A model generated the notes under the pieces. The model did not search any database. It was not told the origin of the DNA and saw only the letters and a program-made list of their open reading frames with translations. Positions 32,871 to 45,000 of a stretch of DNA of 64,000 bases are shown piece by piece (position 1 is the first letter of the stretch; each line of letters begins with the position of its first letter). The position numbers and the translations under genes were made by a program. The DNA lies in contig JBBMOL010000149.1 in the NCBI GenBank assembly GCA_037954665.1, positions 1,426,001-1,490,000 of the forward strand. The letters run 5' to 3'. The DNA is from Laguncularia racemosa. Lineage: Eukaryota; Streptophyta; Magnoliopsida; Myrtales; Combretaceae.

Positions 32871-35569
32871 CCATCATGACATGTATATGAAAGAGCAAAA
32901 GACGAGCCTATTGCGAGGATCCGATCTGTATAAACTGGTAAGTAATATATTGGAACGAAAATTTTGTGTGCGATTTCCATAGATAACGTACATATAATTG
33001 ACAACGACAAATTTTTCCAACAAATTATTAAAAATAAAGATGTCTTGTGTTGAACTGAGTAAGTAATACGTCTGACATGGACAGAGCAGTAAAGTTCTTT
33101 TCCTGGGTCCATGACAAAGTGGAAAGCTTGAGTTGCTTCAATTCCAGTAAAATAGCATACCCATATGCCCTCCGATTCAAATTTTCATTCAATGGTAGCA
33201 TAATCACCTATCAGAAGTGCAACGAACGTGCTCAAATAATTATAGAAACAATTTCGAAATAAAAAGCAAGTGTTACTATCGTTTGACAGGAAGGAAGAGA
33301 CAAAAGCATAATAAAACATTACATTGATTGCTCAATGATTGGACCTTCTTCTACAATTTCTGGACTTGTGAGTGAGTGAATTGTGGAGTTGGATCTCCAC
33401 TTTATGTTTGTCACGATTTTCATTAGCAAATATGTCAAAGACAAAAGGCCCCAGCTTTATGGAGCCACTACTATTTATATATATATAGGGAGTGGAGAGT
33501 AACTTTGCAGACTAATTGGGTGAAAAAAAACTGACAGTTGCATTATCTTATTTAGAGATGTTATTAGGAGAGAGAAAATGATTTCCGTATACACGTCTTC
33601 ACGGCCACATCAAACTAATAGTATCTTCCAAGACATGTTAAATCAATATGAATGCTCGCTTGTTTAATTGCTTTTTCCTATTAAAAGATCAATCAAAGAC
33701 CTAGGTTGCGGCTTTTGGCACCACCACGGAAACACATGTCCATGTATACGGAAATATGCACATAATGTACAACATAGGCCAACATGTTTTTGGTGAGAAT
33801 ACATATGGACAATACATAGGCAAACAAATTACATATATCATGTTAATTTTATAATATTAGTTGCTTGCATATTTTTTTAGATATTTATAGCTCGTTTAGC
33901 TTGTAAAATGGAATAAAATTATTTAGTTATACTTAAAATGATATTAGTAAAAGATTAAAACATATTTAAAAATATTAATATATATTTATTCTAGTTTATA
34001 ATTTAATGGTTAGATTATAATCTCAACGGTAGATGTGATAATATTTTAAAAAATATCACAAAATAATTATTTATTTAATAATTTCAGACAAAAAGGCAAT
34101 AATTTGTAGAATGGTTTCAAAGTCTACGTCATGGATGGACATTAGACCAGAGGAGATGGGAGAAGGGGTAAGGTGGACGCATCTATTGTTAAGTCCACTT
34201 GAACAAAATTTCACTTCGTACCCCCATTTGGCGTTGTTACATAGATAAAAGAGCTTCAATGACGGTTGTTTGAAATTTAAAGTAAGAATCTTAGATTTTT
34301 TGAAGAAGATAACAGATGCGACATTTGTTAAGAAGTCAAAAAGAATGATACTCCCATGTTGATAGGCAATTAAGTATAAAAAAAAAAAAAAATTCCTTTT
34401 CAACATGTTTCTCCGTGGACCTATTTTTTAAAGATTTATAGTGTGTAATACATTAGAAGGATCCCTTTTAAGAGTTGCTCTTGGGAACTTGATAAATATT
34501 CGGAGAGGATATTTCAATATTTTCCGATATTAAGTACATATTTTATATTACAAAAAGGTGTATAAAGATATAAAAGATTTCTTTATTAAATCTTTTAGCA
34601 CATTGCTACCATAACATTTATTAATATTTTTCATATGAAAAAAACAAACAAACTCTTTTATTATTGAGTCATAACCTAATCAAGTTAACAATGATGACTA
34701 ATGGAACACTATATAAAGTTTCTAGGGACCAAGGCCCCTTCTAGGTTTTCTACTAATATGGGTTCTTTTAAAAAACAATTATTAAAAATAAATGGTTGGA
34801 ACAATAATTGTGAGAGTAAGGTAGTGAAAGGTGTATAAGAGTATATGCTTTCATGGTTACAGGGTTTTGCACTATAAGGTCATACACTATATGTTCCTTT
34901 GATACAATTTCATTTTAAACAAAGATGCAAGTATGTGACTTCCTTTATTTATCCTTTCCAAATCTACCATCTTTTGTTGTTGTCACATACTTCACTTTCA
35001 CCTCCATTATCTCTCACAAAAACTCTTTCTTTTTCTTACTATCACTCTTGAACTCTCTCAAATCTTTCCATTAAGATTGACTTCAAATCACAATTTTTCA
35101 CTCAATTTTGAGAAAAAGGTATGCAATTTTTTCTTCTTGTTAACAACTTTTTTAATTCGATCCACAATTTATGATGATAAATCCTAGTTTCTCATTCTAT
35201 ACTTCACTTTCTCTCTCTATGCTCTATTGCATCATGAAAATTCAATTTGTGTAAATGCATGTACTTCTTGTATTATTTAAAGTATTAGTCCATATGTCCA
35301 TCTATTACTATAGATCCTTTGCCTATCTCTTTTAAAATAAAAAAATTAAAAAAAATTATCACTCATTTCTTTTTAGCACCAATGGTAGGAAAAATTTTAC
35401 TATATCAACATTTTTATGCAAGTAGAGTACTTGATCTTGGAAAGTTAATGTTCATTTTTAGCTCTTATGATGTACTATAATTTTTCTTTAATTATATAAT
35501 ATTAATGCTAGTTAGTGTTCATTATGTAGTATAGGATGACTAATTTGTTGCATGTTGTAGTAATATGTT
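32871..35569. other. Intergenic DNA with one TATA-like promoter candidate
   Basis: A good TATA box in minus-strand orientation (CTATATATATATAAATAG, 33472-33489) could drive minus-strand transcription, but no gene is recognised downstream of it. Two overlapping short frames at 32788-33262 show no domain. A 111-codon minus frame at 34071-34406 is unsupported. Confidence 0.35.
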
Positions 35570-37000
35570 GAAAATGGTGGATTTTATGAATGGAAATGAC
35601 AGAATAAAATACAATATTGTTTAGATTAGGATGCTAATAATGAAAACGAATGCCAACTATGGTGAATTCTCTCATAGGTTATGTGGAATCATTGAAATGG
35701 ATCCTACTATAGTTTGGGTTGTAATATTATGTAGGCACCTTAATTGCTATGAACACATTACATTTGTTTTATGTCAATGACAATTAAAGATGATGATGAT
35801 ATTGAGAACCTCATTGAAATGGATGAAGCATTTATGAAAAGTCATGTAGAAAACTTGTATGTTAAGATTTATGAAGAATCAAATGTTCTGTGTAAACAAC
35901 ACACATTTAAGAAAAAACTTCTATTTATGCAACATCATAAGGCAAATCATGATGGTTAATTCGATAATTCATCATGCCTATGATCTAATGTATGTGTCTT
36001 AGCCATTTTATTATCATGAAGATTTAATTAAGGAAGAAATAAATCTAATTCTCCAAGATCCTTCGATTAATTCTAATGAGGAATGTCTTACAGATGAGGG
36101 GACTTGAGAATATTATAAATGACATTCCACATTACACTCAACCATTGCCTATTGCACATTCTTTAATCTCAATAAACACCATGCAAGAATTGGAAGACTT
36201 GTCTCATCCCCCCAAAATCGACACGGTTGACATGCTAGTTAGTGCTTTCAATATTGGTAGATAAGGGTTACATCACTCTTAATGAAAATGAGAATGAGAG
36301 GTATAGTAACTTAAGTAATAATGATGCGTTTACAAAGGAGAACACTTGTCTTAGTTAGGCATACAAGTGTGAGCACTTTCTTCAAGTAAGACTTAAAGCC
36401 CTGTAGATTAAGGGATGGCATTACAACTTATCATCGTTTTGATATGCAACTAAAGTTCTACACTTCATAGTTGATGATGAGAGGGTTCAATGTCATACAA
36501 ATGCTTATATTATATAGTTGATGGGAGGGTTTTTTTTCTTTTACTAATAAATCTACAAAATTTGGTCCATTTGATGATTTTACCACTCTTGCAAGATTTT
36601 ACAAATGCAAGCCAATATAGTTAGGCTTATCATGTTTGGCATGGTTATATCAATAGTATACCTTACAACAGTGTCCACTATGTACAACATGGGGATGATG
36701 TCGACCAATGATCCTCCTATAGGTATAGGCTTTGGATAAATTCCCATATATTACCCCTATAAGCCATTACAATTTTTCCTTAGATAAGGATAGGACCTTG
36801 GTGCTTTAATGGAAGATGGATCATGATACCATACAACTACCTATGTATGCGGTGGAGAGATACCTAGATGCACTCAATTGATAGACTAGATGGTATGATG
36901 TATCAATTGTCCACTTTTTCATATGGTTTCATATATCATAACACTATCTCTAAATGATAGGTCATGCGGTAGCCTTACTTGGAAGAACTCGCCTCCTCCT
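35570..37000 (+). pseudogene. MuDR-type transposase remnant, plant N-terminal domain
   Basis: At about 35640-35958 the + strand reads NYGEFSHRLCGIIEMDPTIV, then MTIKDDDDIENLIEMDEAF. This combination is typical of the plant MuDR N-terminal domain found in Mutator-like transposases. About 1 kb downstream (36790-36930) a broken frame reads WKMDHDTIQLPMYAVERYLD, reminiscent of plant mobile domain proteins. Between them are stops in every frame. No terminal inverted repeats were found. MULE origin is likely; the second domain is a guess. Confidence 0.5.
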
Positions 37001-40000
37001 TATTGTAGTGTTGGGAAACAAGTTTAGTCAACTTGAATGCCACTCATATGCTTCTACATAATAGAGTCATGCTTTTAAGATTAAGTTATACAATAGTTTC
37101 ATGGTTACTAGCAAATTTTAGAAAAATGTTGGCATAAAGACTTAACTACATTAGATAGACTTGCAAGAGAGAACTAACACAAATTGATCGACACTCTAAG
37201 TATCTTATAGAGGCTTGTGAGACGAGTGTCATGCTTGTCTAATGTAGGTAGAGCATGGTGATAGGGTCCATCCCAAGTAATGCATTAGATGGCAACATAT
37301 AGGTTAACCTAGAGCTATACTTGAAACCTAGTAAGTAAAATGTATATACTTGTATAATCACTTAATGACATAACTTATACTAACTCATGTTGTATTGTTT
37401 CTTCATGCAACTTAACATTTTTTTGCCATACACACTCAATGCCTAACATGCTAACAGTAATTACATTAGCTAACGAAGGGATAAAGTTTGGCAAAGATCA
37501 TGGTAGGGTAACGTTGTACCCTATAGCTCACTATAAGCCAACAAATGTAAAGCCAACACATATAGAATTACCCTACCTAAAGTTGTAGCACTACCTCACG
37601 ATAGAGTTAAAACCAAAGCTAGAGAAAGTGATGGATGCATGGTCAAGGTCATTATGAATAAATTGTTCCATCTCCTTTGTAACTTCCTATCTTTAACTCT
37701 CACAATGACCCTCTCTTAAGTCTATTTACTTCCTAGAAGAGACGTTCTAATTTATTAAACATGGCGATGAGGGAGGGTGTTACATAGCACTACCCTTCTA
37801 CATAACAAAGTCTAGTGCTTCTTTGTCACTTTGCCAAGCCATGTCTACAACATTATGCATCATAGGAGTCATATAGTATTGATCATCCTCCACTTGGTGG
37901 CTAAGATGGGGGAGTTAGAGAGCAAGCTTCAATTTTTTTTTCCCCAAAACTCATTGCACTTTAGTTGGAAGATATAGCTTACCATTTGTAAACTTTCATT
38001 GTTGTGTTATAAATGAACATTTTTATATTAATATACATTTTTATGTAAGTTGATATGTTTAAAATTCATTACATTTTTTTATATCTTGCTATTATGTGTA
38101 TTTAGAGTTTGTAATTGCAATTCGATGTTGAAGTTTGTATTTTGGAATTTGGGGTTTGCCTTTTGAGTTTTAGTTTGTGTTAGATATTGAAGTTTGAGCT
38201 TAGAGTTTGTGTAGTTGGGAATTGAAGATTACTTTTTGGACTTTCGGATTTAACCTTGTGGTAGATATTGGAGCTTGCATTTGGCATAATGTTTTGATGA
38301 TTGGAGTTTATGTTTATGTTTGTGATGTTTTGCCCTATTGATGTTGTTGGATACACTTTTTGAATCGATGTGATGATGTTTGAGAATATTGATAATGCTT
38401 AGCACTAGCGTTAGCCTATTTGTGCCTTTACTACTTTACTCAACAAATATTTTTTCAACCACCTATACCAACAAACCTCCCCTCCCCCAAACAATGACCA
38501 CCACCGCCACCAAAAACACCAAATGTGTATAGCTTATCTATGATGTTGATAGACATATCATGTAAATAATAGATTTAAAAAAAATCATTTTCATATATAT
38601 ATATATATATATATGAAGAATATTTTTTTAATGTCCAAACACTTACATCCCACTAAAATTTAAAAAAAAAATGAAGAATTTATTTTTGGATGGTAATATT
38701 AAGACATGTGTATATTATTCTTGAGAACTTCCGTATAAAAAGGAATTGCCATGTATTTCCTTAAAAAAAGAAAATCATTTAATTAGATAATTATTAAAAA
38801 AAAAAAAAGGCAGAAATGAAAATCTAGAGATAGCAAGCAACTAACACTTTCGACCACAAAGGCGGTTAAATGTGGCTTTCAAAATCTTATATCTACTTCC
38901 ACCCAAACCAAATAGCCGTAAGCCCCAACTGATGGCACGTGCCAACCATTTATTACGTGTGGGCTTTCATTATTAATAAATCTCTTTCGACCTACATATA
39001 TAAATATATATATATATAAATATATGCACAGTCCATCTCATTGCCTATCTTCCTTTTGGTTTCGCAATTAATGCACACGAAGCACGCCTCCCGTTTACGA
39101 AAATGCCCTCACCAACTTACCGATATAATATCCTCCGTAGAGTAATAATTGAAAAGGGTATCGTGGTAATTCCACTTTACCCATGGATGGTGGTAGATTG
39201 TGTCATTGAGATATGACTTCGCACTGGCCTTATCTTTTATTATATTCCGTTGTTTGCGTAGGTTTCCAAAGGATACACGCGTAAAATGACAATAATAGCC
39301 CAAGGCTTTTTGAAAGGGCATCCGGGTCATTTCGACCAACTTGATATGATATTTCATATAAACCATAGCCCTTGCCTTGTTGAGTTTTATCGGAAGATAA
39401 ATAATTTAAAAAAAAAAAAACTTTCTACAGCACTATTGGTATAATAGGACACTATAAATTGTCTACGCCAGACAATAGTAAACGCACGCTATAAGCTATA
39501 TTACCATATATGGCAAATTGAATATTTCCTTTTTATTTTTTACTATTATTTTTCTTCTTCTTATATTTTTTTGTTGCAGTAGTAATTTAACCAAATTTAC
39601 ACCATCACCTTCTCCATCTCCATTTTTATCTCTATTATTAAGCACTATAGGATAGATATCATCTAATATATTTTATTTATATTACTAAGTGAAAATATGC
39701 TTTCTACCTAACAAGTATCTTATAAACAAATTTTAAATTATTTAGTACTTATATTGAATAATTTTATGCTTAATGTTTTTTCAACTTTTAATGATATAAA
39801 TAGTGTGAACTTGTTTCTTTAGTCTTTTTTTTTTTGTTTGTTTTTAATGAAGTGAATTTTGATCATTTTTTACCATACAAGCAACCAATAAACACATTTA
39901 ATTAAGACCACATTAGTGATATAATACACTTTGTTACATCAATTCAAATAAAAAATACTGTCTTGTTATTTATATTGATGATGCCATTGATATATAATAA

Positions 40001-40400
40001 AGCATGAAGAATTAGATACTCAATCAATTCATATTGAAAGACAAGAATGCCCAAATGGTCTTTGATTTCTAGATGAAAGGTTGTTTAAGTCTTCTGGTCA
40101 TTCCTTTTAATAACAACCATCTTTAGTTTTTATTTTTCTCCCGTGTTAATTATTGCTCCTTTTAATATAAATTTGTTTTCTTCTACACGTTAAACTTTAA
40201 TTACTTTGTCAAAGGTAACCCCAAGTTAAATAAACTATAAGATATTACTGGTGATTGAGAGCATGCCAAGATGAATATTAATTAAAAGAAAGAAAAAAAA
40301 GACGAAATAGCGACATCTTCCTCATCTTTCCTCTTCCTTTGGATATGTGTTCCCTGAGAGAGATATATAGCTCCATATAACCTCCATATTTAATATTGCT
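37001..40400. other. Upstream intergenic region of BEL1
   Basis: No coding domain is recognised; the 85-codon minus frame at 39109-39366 has none. The region has an AT microsatellite (38594-38613), a perfect palindromic G-box GGCACGTGCC (38934-38943) with a further ACGTG 11 bp on, and a TATA-rich run at 39000-39022. These could be distal control elements of BEL1 (about 1.9 kb from its start) or of an unseen transcript. Confidence 0.4.
38934..38943. promoter_or_regulatory. Palindromic G-box
   Basis: GGCACGTGCC is a 10-bp perfect palindrome with a CACGTG core, bound by bZIP and bHLH factors in plants. An ACGTG core follows at 38955-38959. Whether it acts on BEL1 is not shown. Confidence 0.4.
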
Positions 40401-40429
40401 TTCTCTCCCATCTCTTGCAGAAACATCCT

Positions 40430-40878
40430 CCGCAGTGAGAAAGAAAGATAGAGAGAGATAAGAAGAGGAAGAAAAGGAAAGCAAGAGAAAAAGACACAGA
40501 TAATGAAGGAATTCAACATGGCTTTCATATGTCCACACAAGGGAAAATGATGTCCATGTTTTACGCCCTTTCATAGCTCACAACTCTAAGAGGTATGCAA
40601 ACAAAATAAAGACACACACACACACACAAAGGTAAGTTGAGGGGAAAAAAGAAAAAGAAAAAGGAAAAAGAAAGATTAATTAAAGCACCCATATAAATAT
40701 ACCACACGCTTTGATTTGATTTTTAAGATAATTACCAGTGATACTTATTTTCCTTGAGTCAAATTAATTGTATTGTAATTTTAATTTCAGCTGGTGAATT
40801 TAATTAATCAATTGCAGGAGGAATTGAGCAAAGAGAGAGAAGGTGGTCTTAGAAGAAAGAAGACATGAGAATAATGAT
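40430..40878 (+). promoter_or_regulatory. Likely BEL1 5' leader with GA-rich tract and short intron
   Basis: A purine-rich GAGA tract (40436-40500) resembles plant 5' leaders and sites of BPC-type GAGA-binding proteins. A CA repeat follows (40612-40628). A strong donor AAAG/GTAAGT at 40631/40632 pairs with acceptors TTTCAG at 40790 or TTGCAG at 40817, giving a 159-186 bp 5'UTR intron. BELL genes commonly have a leader intron. The transcription start is not determined. Confidence 0.5.
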
Positions 40879-40909
40879 ATGGGAATTGCAAAACCTCCCC
40901 CAAAAGTAG
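40865..40909 (+). other. Upstream ORF overlapping the BEL1 start
   Basis: An ATG at 40865 opens a 14-codon frame ending in TAG at 40907-40909, out of frame with BEL1 and spanning its ATG at 40879. Position -3 of this ATG is G, a fair initiation context. If translated it would reduce BEL1 output. Confidence 0.6.
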
Positions 40910-42045
40910 TACTACTACCACCTCAAGTGTTTTCTCATTCCAAGATCTCCAATTCTACCAATTCTATGTCCCAAGATTACCAACACCAAGGCATCTTTAG
41001 CCACTCGCATGGCTTGGAGAGATCGGCATCGTCGGTGGGGGCGCATCAGCAAGAAGATGAACCGTGTGGCATCCCGGGGTACGAGACCGCAGCCGGAATG
41101 CTATCCGAGATGTTCAATTACGCTCCGTCGTTTCCCGCATCGGAAGCCGCTGCGGGGAACGATTGGTTTGGAAGTAGGCATGGTACTTCTGGTATCAACA
41201 TGACACAGTTACTTCATCAACAACATCGTCAGCATCAAGCGTCAAATGTTACTACAAATCCATCATCGCAACAAGCTGCTTCCATGCATCTTTTTCTCAC
41301 TAATTATCCCCGGCAAAGATCACCTTCTCCTCCTCCTACACATTCAACTTCTACTTCTTCCACACTTCAAATGCTACTTCCAAACCCGTCTGCCTCCATC
41401 CAAGGGTTCAACATACCCGAGACCCCGGGGGAAGGAAGAGGTTTCGCTAATACCACTAGCATAATTCCCACCCAACAGTTCACATGGGTTCATGATGGTG
41501 GTCATCAAGTAACCAACCCGAGTGAAATCGGCTCAAGGCCGGTTTTAGAAGGCCAAGGCCTATCGTTATCCTTATCATCATCACTATCTTTACAACAATT
41601 GGAAGCAGCTAAAGTAGAAGAATTGGGGATTGGAGGCAGTGGATTCATGTTTTATAACCAAGCATCTGGTCCTAGCACTAGCCATCAATATCCATACAAG
41701 AATAGCAACATCATCGGGGGTGGTTTTCAGCATCAAAACAACCAAGTGCATGTTGGGTTTGGAACATCAGTGGGAGGAGTCAATTTGTTAAGGAATTCTA
41801 AGTATGTGAGAGCAGCCCAAGAGTTGTTGGAAGAGTTCTGTAGTGTTGGAAGAGGTCAACATGTCAAGAAGAGCAAGCTTGGAAGAAATAACTCAAACCC
41901 TAATTCCAGTTTCGGTGTCGGCAGCGGCGATGGCGGTGGAGGTGGTGGTTCTTCATCTATATCCAAGGATTTACCTCCTTTGTCAGCCGCTGATAGGATT
42001 GAGCACCAAAGAAGAAAGGTCAAACTCATGTCCATGCTTGATGAG
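40879..42045 (+). CDS. BEL1: BEL1 coding exon 1
   Basis: 389 codons ending ...MSMLDE at GAG. The next bases are GCATGT, a GC-type donor. It encodes the low-complexity N-terminus, SKY box and first part of the BELL domain. The frame stays open to 42123 if the intron is retained. Confidence 0.88.
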
Positions 42046-45000
42046 GCATGTATTCCATCCTCTCTCTCCCCTCCATTAGCCAATCATTTTTGCTCTTTGT
42101 TTATCCATTATTATTTAACCTAACACCAAATGACGGGCACAAAATTCCAACTTCATGTCATTTTCCTATATTTAATTTACTAAACAAATGATTAAGAGCC
42201 GGCCGGTATTATAAAGCTTGTACAACTTAGCTTTTTCCTTAGAAAAATCAATTAATAATTAATTCCTGTAGGCTGGAATCTTAACAAAGTACGCCAGTTG
42301 GTGCCAAATTTTTCTGTTGCCAAACATGGAATCATTACATTACACATTTCAGAACGACGACGTTTCTCCTGATTTTGAAGATGACCCTTCAGCCACCATA
42401 TTACATATAAGAGGAAGTTGTTAGTTGTATCTTGTGTGAATGAAATAGTTACAGGAGATCTATACCCATCACGGTAACATACAAGTGAAAGCCACTAACC
42501 TTGTATCTTTTGTTGACTTAATTTGTATCTTTCGTGTATGTCCATTTGTCCTTATTGAAAAAGAGACAGAGAGAGAGAGAGAGATACAACAAGAAAAATA
42601 TACAAAATATACGAAGTGTACATAAACATTTACTTCCAATAGAGACTTCTATAGTACTTACAACTATATGAATAAATTTAAGGTGGATAAATTACAATAA
42701 AGTGTTAATATGTGACAGTATTTACAAGATATAAACAGCTTTTCTTTTTTAAATTTATCTATACGGTATATATCGGTACAGATGAACTTTTTCTTTAATT
42801 AAGGGGTTTTCCTTTTTCAGAGGAAACCTTCCTTTTTATTTAATTAGAAAGTCTCTGAAACAAAGCAGTCTTAATTTCCTCATCTTCTGATATTGATCGC
42901 GACACCCAAATCTTATGCATGCCTTTACTTACGTTATCCTAAATCATGACTTCCAGTGAAATTCAATGCACTTCTTTCTACCTTGGTCGGATATTTAATG
43001 CATTTCTATATACATAATCTTTTGTTTATTTATTTTTTTCCTATGTTCAGTTAGGGAATTCACTAGTTACAGTATCTAGTAGTCGCTTGTACTTGTATCC
43101 CTCTTTTAATGTGTATTAAGAAAAAGAGGAGGATATGAGTTTTTACAATTTCTTTTTTTTTATTTACTTTTTTGTTTTCTTCCTTTTCATTTTCCTCCTA
43201 CCCCTTATCATAGTGACCTTCTTTTTATAAGTTTCTATTATTGTTTATTCTGGTTACTGTTCTTAACATGCACATTGTCACATTGATGACTATGACTATC
43301 TAACTATCTTTATTAAAATAGAAATATTGAGGTGGTTCGTAATTTTCATATATTTGTATTTTAATTCGTACGGAAACTTGATTTTAATATTCATTAACAG
43401 CTTAGACTGGATTAAAAGAATAAGACTTAACACGTAGGGCTACATATTTTCTTATCTGATGTAATTGAGATACCCTCTAAATTAATGTGATATGAATCTT
43501 ATATATATTAGAAATATATGAAAATTTTTGTAATGTCGAATGATATATTAATGTCTAATAATTTCTGCTAGTTCAACTTCAAATTAACTAACATTCATGA
43601 TGGGAGCTATATGATATAATACGAAAGAAAACAAGAAAAGAAAAATTAATAATCAATTATTTGTGTTTGGGAAAAGAAAGTAAGATCCTTAATTGATTAA
43701 TGAATTCTGGCTGCAGGTATCTTCAAGATACCACCATTATTGTGAACAAATGCAAATGGTGGTAAACTCATTCGACCTAGTGATGGGCTTTGGAGCTGCC
43801 GTGCCCTACACAATACTCGCGCAAAAGGCGATGTCGCGGCATTTCCGGTGTCTGAAGGATGCCATAGCAGCGCAATTGAAGCACAGCTGTGAGCTCCTAG
43901 GTGAGAAAGATGCGTCAGGAAGTTCAGGTATAACCAAAGGAGAGACGCCTAGACTTAGAATGCTTGAACAAAGCCTGAGACAACAAAGAGCTTTTAATCA
44001 ACTTGGGATGATGGAACAAGAAGCTTGGAGACCTCAAAGAGGATTGCCTGAGCGCTCTGTGAACATTTTGAGAGCATGGCTTTTCGAGCATTTTTTACAC
44101 CCGTAAGTGTTATTTAATTTTTCTTTGAAATCATCAGTAGATCTCTTGTGATGTATATATTATAGAATTTCTTAAATTTTTAGGTTAGTATAAGAAAAAG
44201 GGGAAATTATGGTGATACCAACTGAAAATTATCAAAATTATAAAAATTCTTAATTTTTAAAATACAATACTTAGACCACTTTAAATGTTTTAAGACCAAA
44301 AAATTTTGTGTCCAATATAATAGCAAATCAGTGTTTTATATTAATATACAATTGCAATAAGTTTTTGAAACCAATTGATTACTCGACTTAATCCATATTG
44401 CCTATAAAACATTAACTATATTTAAAAAAAAAAAAAAAACCCTCCAATCAAATGAAGAATCGGCTTAAAATAATAATTGCATACATACATTTATGTAAGG
44501 CTGATTTTATATTATATTAATGAAAAAATTTTCGGTCTTTGAATTTTTAAAAGGGTCTAAGTGCATTTTAGAAATGCAAGGTCTTTCCATAATTTTGATA
44601 ATTTTTACGGATACTAATGTAATTTAACAAAAAAAAATTATACAATATATCTAAAATTAGGTAAGTAATTATTAGTGTGAGAGTAATTTTGTTATCAAAT
44701 GCTAATTCAAAACAAAGTAAATGAAAGATATTGATGTAAAGTGTTTTATTTTCAACTCTCCTAATGAGAAGTATCAACGTGTAAATAATAATCTATAAAC
44801 TTAATTAGAGTTTTTATTTCTCTTAATAATCTATAGTTTTAAAGCATGAGATCGTGAATTCGCATGTTGTCATTTCGAGAGCATTTAATGGTGTGCATGC
44901 TTCAAATTTTCATATTAGTTAGAAATTGGCTGTTTAAAAATATGAAAAAAAAAAAAAAAAAGAAGCAGATGCATATATGCCATTGTCATCTCCTTTCTTG

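Noticed and set aside
34071..34406. A 111-codon minus-strand frame
   Set aside because: No recognisable motif and low-complexity start; it is likely chance in AT-rich DNA.
40278..40574. Two minus-strand frames upstream of BEL1
   Set aside because: They are Ser/Phe/Leu-rich translations of the antisense of the purine-rich leader.
41009..42083. Alternative frames on both strands within BEL1 exon 1
   Set aside because: Shadows of a long coding exon with biased composition.
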